Shown here one piece after another: positions 25,455 to 34,986 of a stretch of DNA of 64,000 nt (within the stretch, counting starts at the first letter, position 1; each line of letters opens with the position of its first letter). Both the position numbers and the translations under genes were made by a program. Source of the stretch: Pararhodobacter zhoushanensis. Lineage in GTDB: Bacteria; Pseudomonadota; Alphaproteobacteria; Rhodobacterales; Rhodobacteraceae. The notes below the pieces were generated by a model. That model was not told the DNA's origin and made no database searches. It worked only from the letters and a program-made list of their open reading frames with translations. Where the stretch lies: NCBI RefSeq assembly GCF_025949695.1, contig NZ_JAPDFL010000001.1, forward strand, positions 124,001 to 188,000, given 5' to 3'.

Positions 25455-26693
25455 ATGAAACGCAACGTACTGATCATCGGAGCCGGGGGCGTCGCCCAGG
25501 TCGTCGCGCATAAATGCGCGCAGAACAACGACATTCTGGGCGAGATCCATATCGCCAGCCGGACCCTTTCGAAATGCGAGGCGATCATTGCCTCGGTCCA
25601 CGAGAAGGGCGCGATGAAGGTCGAGGGCGTGCTGCAACCCCATGCGTTGAACGCGCGCGATTCGGCGGCCGTGGTTGCCCTGATCCGCGAGACGGGGGCG
25701 GAAATCGTCATCAACGTCGCTCAAGTTTTCGTGAACATGCCGGTGCTCGAAGCCTGCATCGAGGCGGGCGTGGCCTATATGGACACCGCGATCCACGAAG
25801 AGCCCGACCAGATCTGCGAAACCCCGCCCTGGTACGGCAACTACGAATGGAAACGCCGCGCCGCCTGTGCCGAAAAGGGCGTGACGGCGATTCTGGGCGT
25901 GGGGTTTGACCCGGGCGTGGTGAACGCGTTTGCGCGCTTTGGCATCGACGAATTCGTGCCGCAGGTCGAGTCGATCGACATCGTCGACATCAACGCCGGC
26001 TCGCACGGGCGCTGGTTCTCGACCAATTTCGACCCCGAGATCAACTTCCGCGAATTCACCGGCACGGTGTATTCCTGGCAGAAGGGCGCGTGGCAGGAGA
26101 ACACCATGTTCGAGGTCGGGCGCGAGTGGGATCTGCCGGTGGTGGGCACCCAGAAAGCCTATATGACCGGGCATGACGAGGTACACTCGCTGGCCACCAA
26201 CTACCCGCAGGCGGATGTGCGCTTCTGGATGGGGTTTGGCGATCACTACATCAACGTGTTCACCGTGTTGAAAAATCTGGGTCTGCTGTCGGAAAAGCCG
26301 GTGGTAACGGCCGAGGGGCTGGAAGTGATCCCGCTCAAGGTCGTGAAGGCCGTGCTGCCCGACCCCGCCTCGCTGGCGCCGGACTATGTGGGCAAAACCT
26401 GCATCGGCACGCTGGTGAAGGGGACCAGGGACGGCAAACCGGCCGAGGTCTTTGTCTATAACGTCGCCGACCACAAGGACGCCTATCTCGAGGTCGGCAG
26501 CCAGGGCATCAGCTATACCGCCGGCGTGCCGCCCGTCGCTGCCGCGATCCTGATCGCGAAGGGGGTCTGGGACGTCTCGCGCATGGTCAATGTCGAAGAA
26601 CTGGACCCCAAGCCGTTCTTCGAGGTGCTCGACCGCATCGGCCTGCCGACCCGCGTCAAGGACGCGACCGGCGACCGCCCCTGGAACGCCTGA
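25455..26693 (+). CDS. Carboxynorspermidine/carboxyspermidine dehydrogenase (saccharopine dehydrogenase family)
   Basis: NADPH-dependent condensation of aspartate semialdehyde with a diamine (putrescine or diaminopropane) to the carboxy-polyamine that NspC decarboxylates. 412 residues. The N-terminal Rossmann segment NVLIIGAGGVAQVVAHKCAQ is followed by IHIASRTLSKCEAI. The saccharopine dehydrogenase-like catalytic region includes AYMDTAIHEEPDQICETPPWYGNYEWKRR and GVGFDPGVVNAFARF. A GTG at 25416 overlaps the nspC stop, but the ATG at 25455 has a strong AAGGAGGTG at correct spacing and the family N-terminus, so it is preferred. The product (spermidine or norspermidine) is not decided by sequence. 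Confidence 0.9.
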   Translation: MKRNVLIIGAGGVAQVVAHKCAQNNDILGEIHIASRTLSKCEAIIASVHEKGAMKVEGVLQPHALNARDSAAVVALIRETGAEIVINVAQVFVNMPVLEACIEAGVAYMDTAIHEEPDQICETPPWYGNYEWKRRAACAEKGVTAILGVGFDPGVVNAFARFGIDEFVPQVESIDIVDINAGSHGRWFSTNFDPEINFREFTGTVYSWQKGAWQENTMFEVGREWDLPVVGTQKAYMTGHDEVHSLATNYPQADVRFWMGFGDHYINVFTVLKNLGLLSEKPVVTAEGLEVIPLKVVKAVLPDPASLAPDYVGKTCIGTLVKGTRDGKPAEVFVYNVADHKDAYLEVGSQGISYTAGVPPVAAAILIAKGVWDVSRMVNVEELDPKPFFEVLDRIGLPTRVKDATGDRPWNA

Positions 26694-26715
26694 GTTTCCG
26701 CAGGATCTGACCTGA

Positions 26716-26746
26716 GCGCGCGGGCATAGCCCGCGCGCGTTGCTTT
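26716..26746 (+). terminator. Terminator after the nspC operon
   Basis: Ten-base stem GCGCGCGGGC (26716-26725) pairing with 26729-26738, three-base loop ATA, then GTTGCTTTT. Confidence 0.75.
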
Positions 26747-26756
26747 TCGTGCGTTC

Positions 26757-26914
26757 AGGGGGGCCTTCAGCCCCCTCTTCGGCTAAAGCCGAATTCACCC
26801 CCCGAGGATATTTGAAGAGCAAAGAGGGCGTTAAGGTTTCGTTAACCCGCCTTTCTTTGCTCTCTCAATATCCCGGGGGCGGGCCGGAACGGCCCGGCGG
26901 GGGCAGCGCCCCCG
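26757..26914. repeat. Dispersed nested palindrome, copy C
   Basis: Located between the polyamine genes and imuB. Left arm 26793-26830 (CCCCCC-GAGGATATTTGA then AGAGCAAAGAGGGCG); right arm 26848-26880 is its complement (CGCCTTTCTTTGCTC then CAATATCCCGGGGG). This subtype has AGAGCAAAGAGG where copies A and D have GGACAGATGAT, and both arms changed together. The centre is a perfect TTAA-N7-TTAACC at 26831-26847. GC-rich hairpins flank on both sides. Confidence 0.85.
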
Positions 26915-26915
26915 A

Positions 26916-26950
26916 GCGGCGCGAGGGCCCTCGATGGGCCCGAGCGCCGC
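26916..26950. repeat. Tandem-GA hairpin repeat, copy 1
   Basis: Stem GCGGCGC, then GA opposite GA, then GGGCCC pairing with GGGCCC around TCGAT. The same design occurs at 40027-40060 and 48631-48665 with compensated stem changes (GGGGC/GCCCC and GGGGGC/GCCCCC). Confidence 0.75.
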
Positions 26951-26988
26951 CCCCTGACTCGACTCGTTTTCCTGACCGCGCTAGATGA

Positions 26989-27003
26989 GAACATATAGCG
27001 AAC
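26989..27003. promoter_or_regulatory. LexA box GAAC-N7-GAAC in front of imuB
   Basis: GAAC (26989-26992), seven bases, GAAC (27000-27003). Read on the other strand this is GTTC-N7-GTTC, the direct-repeat SOS box of alphaproteobacterial LexA. It ends 12 bp before the imuB start codon and includes a TATAG that could be the -10. Predicts DNA-damage induction of imuB-dnaE2. Confidence 0.85.
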
Positions 27004-27015
27004 ACGTCAGAGCCG

Positions 27016-28515
27016 ATGGACACACGCATCCTGTCCTTGTTCCTTCCCCGGCTGGCCAGCAATGTGCACCAGCGGCGGGAGAAGGCACTGAAAACCCCGT
27101 TTGCGCTGATCGCGCGGCAGGGGCGGGGCGACGTATTGGCCTGTCTCAGCCTCTCGGCCGAGGCGCTGGGGGTTCGGCGGGGCCAGTCGCTGTCCGAGGC
27201 GCGCACGCTTTTGCCGACGCTCACCACCCGGCCCTATGATCCCGAGTGGCCCCTCAAGGCGCTCAACGGTCTGCGTCGCTGGGCGTTGCGCTATGCCCCC
27301 TGGATCGCCGTGGATGGCAGCGACGGGCTGGCCATCGACCTGACCGGGGCGGCGCATCTGGGGGGCGGGGAGGCCGCGCTGGTGCAGGACATGCGGGCCC
27401 GGCTGGCCGATATGGGCTTTGAGACGCGGGTCGCCGTCGCCCCCACCCGCGGCGCGGCCTGGGGGCTGGCGCGCCATGCCCCGGCCTCGGTCACGCTGGC
27501 CGCCGAGGCGCGCGAAGCGATTGCCACACTGCCGCTGGCCGCCCTGCGCTTGCCGGCCGAGATCTGCCTGCCGCTGTCGCGCCTCGGGATCAGGCAGGTG
27601 CAGGATCTGGCCCGCGCGCCACGCGCCACGCTGGCCCGGCGCTTTGGCGGCGATCTCTTGTTGCGCTATGATCAGGCCATCGGCGCGGTGGGCGAGCCGG
27701 TTGCCGCCCCGCCCGAGGACGCGCCCTATGCCATCCGCCTCAACCTGCCCGAGCCGATTGGTCTGGCCACCGATGTGATGGCGGGTCTGGAGCGGCTGCT
27801 GGTGAGGCTCTGCGCCCGGCTGAGCGCCGAGGATCACGGCGCGCGCCGCCTGCATCTGGAGCTGCAGCGCAGCGATGGCACACGGGCCGAGGCCGAGATC
27901 GCCCTCGCCCGCCCGATGCGCGACGCGCCCGCCATGGCCGCGCTCTTCGCGCGCGCCATCGAGGCGCTGGATGCGGGCTTCGGCTTTGACGCCCTGCGGC
28001 TGACCGCGCCGCTGGTGGAATCGCTGCCGCCCGCACAGGTCACCGGCACACAGGGCGCGGGCGCGCGCGGCACCACGGATTCCGACGCGCTGGCCGATCT
28101 GATGACGCGCCTGGGCAACCGGCTGGGGCTGGAGGCGCTGACCCGCTTCCTGCCCGCCGACAGCCATATCCCCGAGCGTGGCTTCCAGATCGCCGCAGCC
28201 GCCTATACCGAGGCCCCCGGCCCTGCCGCCTGGCCTCCCGGCCCTGACCGCCCTCTGGTGCTGTTCCCGCCCGAACCGCTGATCGGGTTGCGCGGCTCGG
28301 CCCCGCCGCAGCGCTTCCGCTGGCGGCGGCGCGCGCTGACGGCGGCGCGCACCACCGGGCCCGAGCGTCTGACGCCCGAATGGTGGCTCGATGATCCCGG
28401 CTGGCGCAGCGGCGTGCGCGACTACTGGCGCATCGACACGGCCGAGGGCCCTCGGTTGTGGCTGTTTTTCACCCCGCAAGACCCCGGCTGGTGGGTCCAA
28501 GGAGAATTCGCATGA
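27016..28515 (+). CDS. imuB: ImuB, Y-family polymerase-like mutasome subunit
   Basis: Protein of 499 residues related to Y-family polymerases but predicted to be non-catalytic. The motif I region that should hold the D-x-D metal ligands reads [13 protein letters not shown], without acidic residues. ImuB acts as the clamp-binding hub for DnaE2 in error-prone translesion synthesis. Blocks such as [32 protein letters not shown] and the C-terminal [24 protein letters not shown] are typical of ImuB. The start at 27016 directly follows the LexA box. No imuA gene lies upstream, unlike the usual imuA-imuB-dnaE2 cassette. The stop overlaps dnaE2 (ATGA). Confidence 0.92.
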   Translation: MDTRILSLFLPRLASNVHQRREKALKTPFALIARQGRGDVLACLSLSAEALGVRRGQSLSEARTLLPTLTTRPYDPEWPLKALNGLRRWALRYAPWIAVDGSDGLAIDLTGAAHLGGGEAALVQDMRARLADMGFETRVAVAPTRGAAWGLARHAPASVTLAAEAREAIATLPLAALRLPAEICLPLSRLGIRQVQDLARAPRATLARRFGGDLLLRYDQAIGAVGEPVAAPPEDAPYAIRLNLPEPIGLATDVMAGLERLLVRLCARLSAEDHGARRLHLELQRSDGTRAEAEIALARPMRDAPAMAALFARAIEALDAGFGFDALRLTAPLVESLPPAQVTGTQGAGARGTTDSDALADLMTRLGNRLGLEALTRFLPADSHIPERGFQIAAAAYTEAPGPAAWPPGPDRPLVLFPPEPLIGLRGSAPPQRFRWRRRALTAARTTGPERLTPEWWLDDPGWRSGVRDYWRIDTAEGPRLWLFFTPQDPGWWVQGEFA

Positions 28516-31500
28516 GCGAACGTGGTCAGGACATGACGCCCGAGACCGGCTATGCCGAACTCTGCGTGACGTCGAACTTCACCTTCCTCACCGGGGCCTC
28601 GCACCCTGAGGAACTGGTCGCACGCGCCGCCGAGCTGGGGCTGGCCGCCATCGCCATCACCGACCGCAATTCGCTGGCCGGGGTGGTGCGCGCGCATTCA
28701 GCCCTGCGCGAGATCGCGCGGGCGCTGGAGACGGGCGGGCCGGTGACGATCTCGCGGGCAGATGGTGCATGACCCCTCAAGCCGCCAAAGCCACGGCGGC
28801 CCCGGCCTGCCCGTGCCGCCGCGCCTACCCAAGCTGATCATCGGCGCGCGGCTGGTGCTGAGCGATTCGCCGGTGGAATGGGTGGCGCTGCCGACCGACC
28901 GGGCCGCCTATGCCCGCCTGTCGCGGATGCTGAGCACCGGCAAGCGGCGCGCCGAGAAGGGCAACTGCGATCTGCGGCTGGACGATCTGCAGGGCGGCGA
29001 TCACGGCGGTGCCGAAGGCCTGATCCTGATCGCCCTGCCCCCTGATCCCATGCCCGGCCCCACGCAGGGCCCCGCCCCCATCACACTGTTGCGCGACATG
29101 ATGCGGCGCTTTCCCGGCCATGTCTTTATCGGTGCCGCCCCGCGCTATGACGGGCGCGATGAGGCGCGACTGGATGCCATCGCCGGAATGGCCCAGCGCA
29201 GTGGCGTGCCGATGGTGGCGGTGGGCGATGCGCTGATGCACCACGGACGCCGCCGCCGTCTGGCCGATGTGCTGACCTGCCTGCGCGAGAAATGCCGCAT
29301 CGACGAGATTGGCCGCCGGTCGCTGCCCAACGCCGAGCGGCGGCTCAAATCGCCCGCCGACATGGCGCGCATGTTCCGCGACCACCCGGCGGCGGTGCGC
29401 CGTTCGCTGGAGATCGCCGGGCGCTGCGCCTTCTCGCTCGATGAGCTGAGCTATGAATACCCCGACGAGATTTCCAACGGCGAGCCGCCGCAGAAGCGGC
29501 TGGAGCGGCTGACCGCTGAAGGGCTGCGGTGGCGTTTTCCCCATGGCGTGCCGCGGGCGACGATGGAGAAGATCGAGAAAGAGCTGCGCATCATCGCCAA
29601 GCTGGGATTTGCCGCCTATTTCCTGACGGTCAATGACATCGTCGCCTTTGCCCGCTCGCAGGGGATCTTGTGTCAGGGGCGCGGCTCGGCGGCCAATTCG
29701 GTGATCTGCTACGCTCTGGGCATCACCGAGGTCTCGCCGGATGTGATTTCCATGGTGTTCGAGCGTTTCATGTCCGAGGCCCGCGGCGAGCCGCCCGACA
29801 TTGACGTCGATTTCGAGCATGAGCGCCGCGAAGAGGTGATCCAGCACATCTATGAGACCTATGGCCGCCACCGCGCCGGGCTGACCGCGACGGTGATCCA
29901 TTTCCGCAGCCGCGCCGCGATCCGCGAGGTGGGCAAGGTGATGGGCCTCAGTGAGGATATGCTGGCGGCGATTGCCGGGGGCAGCTGGGGCTGGTCCTCG
30001 CGCCCGCCCAGCCGCGAAAGCCTGCTGGAGCTGGGCCTGAACCCCGACGACCGGCGGCTGGCGCTGACCATGGACCTGATCGCCGAGATCATCGGCTTTC
30101 CGCGCCACCTGTCCCAACATGTCGGCGGCTTTGTCATCACCAAGGGCCGGCTGGACGAGCTGTGCCCGATCGAGAACGCCTCGATGGAGGGGCGCACGGT
30201 GATCGAATGGGACAAGGACGACATTGATGCCTTGGGCATCCTGAAAGTGGATGTGCTCAGCCTTGGCATGCTGACCTGCATCCGAAAATGCTTTGATCTG
30301 GTACACCAGCATGGCGGGCATGACTGGAGTCTGGAAACCCTGCCGCGCGAAGATCCTGAAACCTATGACATGCTCTGCCGCGCCGATGCGGTGGGGGTGT
30401 TTCAGGTCGAATCGCGCGCGCAGATGAACTTTCTGCCGCGCATGAAGCCGCGTGAATTCTACGATCTGGTGATCGAGGTGGCGATCATCCGCCCCGGTCC
30501 CATTCAGGGCGGCATGGTGCATCCCTATATCAACCGCCGTCAGGGCAAGGAGGACATCGTCCTGCCCTCGACCGACCTGCGCCACGTGCTCGGGCGTACG
30601 CTGGGGGTGCCGCTGTTTCAGGAACAGGCGATGCAGATCGCCGTGGTCGCGGCGGGCTTCACGCCGGAAGAGGCCGACCGTTTGCGCCGCTCGCTGGCGA
30701 CGTTCAAGCGGATGGGCACGATCAGCACCTTCAAGGACCGGTTCATCAACGGCATGCTGGAACGTGGCTATGACCTGCCCTTTGCCGAGCAATGCTTTGC
30801 CCAGATCGAAGGCTTTGGCGAATACGGCTTTCCCGAAAGCCACGCCGCCAGCTTTGCGCTTCTGGTCTATGCCTCGGCCTGGCTGAAACGGCACCACCCG
30901 GCGGCTTTCACCTGCGCGCTGCTCAATTCGCAGCCGATGGGCTTTTACGCCCCCGCCCAGATCGTGCGCGATCTGCGCGAGCATGGGCACGAGGTCCGGC
31001 CGGTCAGCGTGAACCATTCGCAATGGGACAACACGCTGGAAAAACGCGCCGACGGCACGCTGGCGCTGCGGCTGGGGTTCCGCCAGATCAAGAGCCTGCG
31101 CGAAGAGGATGCCGGATGGATCGTCGCGGCGCGGGGCAATGGTTACCCGGATGTCGAAAGCCTGTGGCGCCGCGCCGGGGTGCCGCCCTCGTCACTGGAA
31201 ACGCTGGCCGAGGCCGACGCCTTTGCCGGCATGCGCATCAACCGGCGCGATGCGCTCTGGGCGGTGCGGGCGATCCGCGCGCCCAAACCGCTGCCGCTGT
31301 TCGGGGTTGAAGGCGAGGGCATCGTCGAACCCATCGCCGACCTGCCGCAGATGAGCCTCGGCGAGCAGGTGATCGACGATTACCTGTCGCTGCGCCTGTC
31401 GCTCAGGGCGCATCCGATGGAGATCATCCGCCCGCATCTGCCCGGCCTGACCGCGCATTGCGATCTGGCGCGCGCGGGCCACCGGGTCAGCGTCTGCGGG

Positions 31501-31911
31501 CTGGTGATCACCCGGCAGCGGCCCGGCACAGCCTCAGGGGTGATCTTCATCACGCTTGAGGATGAGACGGGTGTCTGCAACGTCGTGGTCTGGGCCAAGG
31601 TCTACGAGCAGTTCCGCCGCATCGTGATCGGCGGGCGGCTGCTCAAAGTCACCGGGCGGCTGCAGCGCGAGCAGGGCATCATCCACCTGATCGCCGAGGT
31701 GGTCGAGGATTACTCGCCCAATCTGGCCCTGCTGGGTGAGCTCGGGATGGAAGCCATCGACCCGACCGAAGGCCGCGGCGACGAGACCCGCCGCCCGGTG
31801 CAGGCGCGCGAGCTGCCGGGCAAGCACCCGCTGCGGTCCAAGACCGCGCGCGGGGCGATGCATCCGCGCGATCAGGCCAAGATCCTGTTTCCCAGCCGGG
31901 ATTTTCACTGA
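28512..31911 (+). pseudogene. dnaE2: Error-prone DNA polymerase DnaE2, apparent one-base frameshift
   Basis: C-family translesion polymerase of the SOS mutasome. The first frame from 28512 (AAGGAG ribosome site) gives the PHP-domain N-terminus ([23 protein letters not shown]...[20 protein letters not shown]) and stops at 28772. The remaining about 1,045 residues are in the next frame. They include PPDIDVDFEHERREEVIQHIYE with catalytic acidic residues, GRGSAANSVICYALGIT and the C-terminal OB fold with SGVIFITLEDETG. The shift must fall between 28747 and 28772 in a poorly conserved linker; removing one G from GGG at 28756-28758 joins the frames. An ATG at 28762 could restart translation without the PHP domain. 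Confidence 0.88.
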
Positions 31912-31920
31912 CCCACCCCC

Positions 31921-31942
31921 GGGGCCGCGCGCCCCGGGGACT
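31921..31942 (+). terminator. GC-rich hairpin after dnaE2
   Basis: CCCGGGG...CCCCGGG-type inverted repeat at about 31916-31939, just after the dnaE2 stop, without a T run. Possible weak terminator or 3' stabiliser. Confidence 0.35.
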
Positions 31943-31996
31943 TGACGCCTTGGCCTGCAACGGGCACCCACGGGGCCAGTCCCCACAGGAGCCGCC

Positions 31997-33628
31997 ATGC
32001 CGCCCACCGACCGCGAGATGCACGACCTCGAAGCGCTGATGCGGGCGGGCGATTTCGCCCCCGCCATCGCCCGGACCCGCGCGCTGATCCGCCAATTCCC
32101 GCGTGAGCCCTTGCTGCACAACGTGCTGGGCGTCGCGCTGATGCAGGACAAACGCGCCGACGAGGCCCCGCGCGCCTTTCGCCGCGCGCTGGAGCTGGCG
32201 CCGGGCTATGGCGAGGCGAACCACAACCTGATCGCAGCCCTGATCGCCACCGGCGCGCTGCTTGACGCTGAAGCGCCGATCCGCGCCGCGCTGGCGCAGC
32301 AGCCTGACGATGCCCTGATGCAGCGCAATCTGGCCAGCGTGCTGGTCTTGCGCGCCGACTGGGCCGCCGCCCACGCCGCCGCCACGCAAGCACTGGCGCT
32401 GGCGCCGGGCCACGCCGGTACGCTGTTGATGCTGGCGACGATCCAGCGGGCGCAGGGCGATCTGGACGCAGCACTGGCAACGCTGGCCACGCTGCCCGCC
32501 AACGCCGAGGCGCTGATGCTCACCGGCGAGATCCGCACCACGCAGGGCGATCTGGACGCCGCCCGCACCAGCTTCACCGCCGCGCTGGACGCCGACCCGG
32601 CCCTTGGCAACGCGTGGGAAGGGCTGGCGATGATCACCCGCTTTGCCCCCGGCGATCCGCTGATCGCGCGGATGCAGGCGCAGCACGCCCAAGCGACGGG
32701 CGAAACCCGGATGCATCTGGACTTCGCGTTGGCCAAGGCGCTGGCGGATACCGGCGAAGACGCGCAGGCCTTCACCCATCTGACCGCCGCCAATGCCGCC
32801 CGCTGCGCCGCGCTGCCCGCCTATTCCCACGGCCAGCGCCGCAAGGAAATCACCCGGATCAAGGCGCTGTTTGCGCCGCAGGCGCTGGCGCGGCTGGCCG
32901 AGGCGGGCGACCCCAGTTCGCTGCCAGTCTTCGTGATCGGCATGCCGCGTTCGGGCACCACGCTGGTCGAGCAGATCCTCGCCAGCCACCCGGCGGTTGC
33001 GGGCGCAGGCGAGCGGCCTGACATGATGCGGCTGGGCGCGGCCCTGTTGGAAACCCCGCGCAAACTGGATGCAGGCTTCGTGCGCGACACGGCGGCGGCG
33101 CAGCTTGCCGCCCTGCGCGCGCTGGCCCCCGACGCCCAGCACGTCACCGACAAGATGCCGCAGAATGCCGATTGGGTCGGGCTGATCCTGACGCTGTTCC
33201 CGCAGGCGCGCATCATCCGCACCCTGCGCGACCCGCGCGACATCGCGCTGTCGGTCTACCGCGCGCATTTCACCGATCCGGCGTTGAACTGGACCTGTGA
33301 TCTGGACGATATCGCCAGCTATTACGCCCAGCATTGCGAGCTGATGGCGCATTGGCAGGCGCAATTCCCCGGCGCGATCCTGAGCTGCCGCTACGAGGAT
33401 CTGGTGACGGATACCGAGGCCGAAACCCGCCGTCTGGCCGCGCATCTGGGGCTGGACTGGGACGCCGCGATGCTGGCCCCGCAGGACACGCAGCGCGTCG
33501 TCACCACCGCCTCGGCGGCGCAGGTGCGCGCGGCGATCTCGGATCGCTCGGTGGGCGGCTGGAAGCGGTATGAAGCGCAGTTCGACCCGTTCAACGCGGC
33601 CTTGGCCCGGCTGGGTCAAACCGTCTGA
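31997..33628 (+). CDS. TPR repeat sulfotransferase
   Basis: Protein of 543 residues. The N-terminal half (about residues 1-270) consists of tetratricopeptide repeats (LLHNVLGVALMQDKRADEAPRAFRRALELAP and similar). The C-terminal half is a sulfotransferase domain with the PAPS-binding loop VFVIGMPRSGTTLVEQIL and the 3'-phosphate motif RTLRDPRDIALSVYR. It would transfer sulfate from PAPS to an unknown acceptor; in this architecture the TPR part probably recognises a protein or glycan partner. No signal peptide. A bidirectional terminator separates it from the LCCL-protein genes. Confidence 0.88.
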   Translation: MPPTDREMHDLEALMRAGDFAPAIARTRALIRQFPREPLLHNVLGVALMQDKRADEAPRAFRRALELAPGYGEANHNLIAALIATGALLDAEAPIRAALAQQPDDALMQRNLASVLVLRADWAAAHAAATQALALAPGHAGTLLMLATIQRAQGDLDAALATLATLPANAEALMLTGEIRTTQGDLDAARTSFTAALDADPALGNAWEGLAMITRFAPGDPLIARMQAQHAQATGETRMHLDFALAKALADTGEDAQAFTHLTAANAARCAALPAYSHGQRRKEITRIKALFAPQALARLAEAGDPSSLPVFVIGMPRSGTTLVEQILASHPAVAGAGERPDMMRLGAALLETPRKLDAGFVRDTAAAQLAALRALAPDAQHVTDKMPQNADWVGLILTLFPQARIIRTLRDPRDIALSVYRAHFTDPALNWTCDLDDIASYYAQHCELMAHWQAQFPGAILSCRYEDLVTDTEAETRRLAAHLGLDWDAAMLAPQDTQRVVTTASAAQVRAAISDRSVGGWKRYEAQFDPFNAALARLGQTV

Positions 33629-33634
33629 AACAAA

Positions 33635-33665
33635 AAAGGCCCGGCGGTGACGCCGGGCCTTTTCC
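33635..33665. terminator. Bidirectional terminator
   Basis: AAAAAAGGCCCGGCG, loop GTGA, CGCCGGGCCTTTT: a stem of about 12 bp with A run before and T run after. It sits between the convergent sulfotransferase and LCCL-protein genes and is suited to both. Confidence 0.88.
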
Positions 33666-33680
33666 TGTCAAACCTGCCGT

Positions 33681-34838
33681 TTACTTGCCTTGTGTCGGTG
33701 CAGTCGGCATCGGGGCCGCCGGGGCAGCGTTGGCAAAGCTGAAGCTGCCGCTCCAGGTGCCATAGTTCGCCGACTGTACGTCATGCGCGCTCGACCCCTG
33801 ATAGGCCTGCTGACCCGGCAGGATGTTGATCTGCACAACACCCGTCTCGCCGACCTGCAGCACACCCGCATGCACCGCCGCGCGCGCGACCGAGCTGTCA
33901 TCGGTATAGACACCCGACCCCCAGACCGAGCCCGAGGCAGCGCCGGTCACGGTAAAGCTGAGCGTCTGGCCCACCTGGCTGCGAAGACCGGTCATGTTGG
34001 CAGGGGCCATCGGGGCCGAGGGCGCGGCGGGCGCACCGGCAAAACTGAAACTGCCGCTCCAGCTGCCATAGTTCGACGATTGCACGCCGTTGGCGGACGA
34101 GCCCGAATAGGTCTGCTGGCCGGGCAGGATCGTCACCTCGACCACGCCCGTCTCACCCACCTGCAGCACGCCGGCATGCACCGCCGCTCGCGCGACCGAA
34201 CTGTCATCGGTATAGACATCCGATCCCCAGACCGAGCCCGAGCTGGCACCGGTCACGGTGAAACTGAGCGTCTCGCCAACCTGATTGCGCAAGCCGGTCA
34301 TGTTGGCGGGCGCATCCGGTGCCGTGGGGGCCATCGCGCCGCCCGGTGCCGTGGTCCCGCCAAAGGTTTCCAGCACCAGCACGGCCTGACAGGTGGCCTG
34401 ATTGAACGTCCCCACCCAGATGTCATAGGCCCCGGCAGGCGCATTTGTCAGCCGGATGCGCGAGGTCAGGTTGGCCCCGTCATCATCGTTGAAATGCCAG
34501 GTGCCGGTGGCATCATTGACCAGCAGCACGGTGTCGCACTCGGCCTCGACCCGGAATTCCAGCTCGCGCCCGGCGGTGTTGTCGGTCACGGTCAGGTCAA
34601 AGTCGGGCGCGGTGATGACCCAGCCGTGGCCCTCGATCGGGCAGGCGCTCAGGTCGACATTGCCGCCCGCAACGACGGGCAGGCTTTGCGGCACCCACAT
34701 TTCATCGGCGGAATAGGCCACCGGCGCACCCGACTGGCTCCAGTCCGGGCAGGCCACCGCCGAGGTGGCCGCACCGCCCGCAATCAGCGCGGCAAGGCCA
34801 AGGGTGGCCGGACGAAAGGGGGAAAATGAAAAAGTCAT
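33681..34838 (-). CDS. Secreted protein: one four-Cys PPC-like module plus two LCCL domains
   Basis: 385 residues. Signal peptide ends near residue 29 (SAVA-C). Residues 30-158 form a module with cysteines at 30, 66, 101 and 150, and a PPC-like core with DDDGANLTSRIRL and AGAYDIWVGTF. Two LCCL domains follow (about 178-267 and 280-368), each with GSVWGS, VYTDDSS, ARAAVHAGV, ILPGQ, and a closing YG(S/T)WSGSFSF. The cysteine that normally precedes AAVHAG in LCCL domains is replaced, and neither domain has any cysteine. LCCL domains are linked to lipid or extracellular matrix binding in other proteins; the role here is unknown. It is a shorter paralogue of the gene upstream. Confidence 0.85.
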   Translation of the reverse strand: MTFSFSPFRPATLGLAALIAGGAATSAVACPDWSQSGAPVAYSADEMWVPQSLPVVAGGNVDLSACPIEGHGWVITAPDFDLTVTDNTAGRELEFRVEAECDTVLLVNDATGTWHFNDDDGANLTSRIRLTNAPAGAYDIWVGTFNQATCQAVLVLETFGGTTAPGGAMAPTAPDAPANMTGLRNQVGETLSFTVTGASSGSVWGSDVYTDDSSVARAAVHAGVLQVGETGVVEVTILPGQQTYSGSSANGVQSSNYGSWSGSFSFAGAPAAPSAPMAPANMTGLRSQVGQTLSFTVTGAASGSVWGSGVYTDDSSVARAAVHAGVLQVGETGVVQINILPGQQAYQGSSAHDVQSANYGTWSGSFSFANAAPAAPMPTAPTQGK

Positions 34839-34986
34839 TGCACTTCTCTCATGACGTTAAGGTTGAAAACCACGGTGCGCTCGGCACCGGGTTGCTCTGT
34901 GTCAGTCCCGGCGCGGCGCGCGGTGAAACGCCCTGCGCCGGGGCTGGGAAACCGGTATGCCAGAACGGCCTCCGGCTTCCGCCCGG

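Noticed and set aside
28825..31023. Open frame of 732 codons on the minus strand
   Set aside because: Antisense to dnaE2; no domain recognised.
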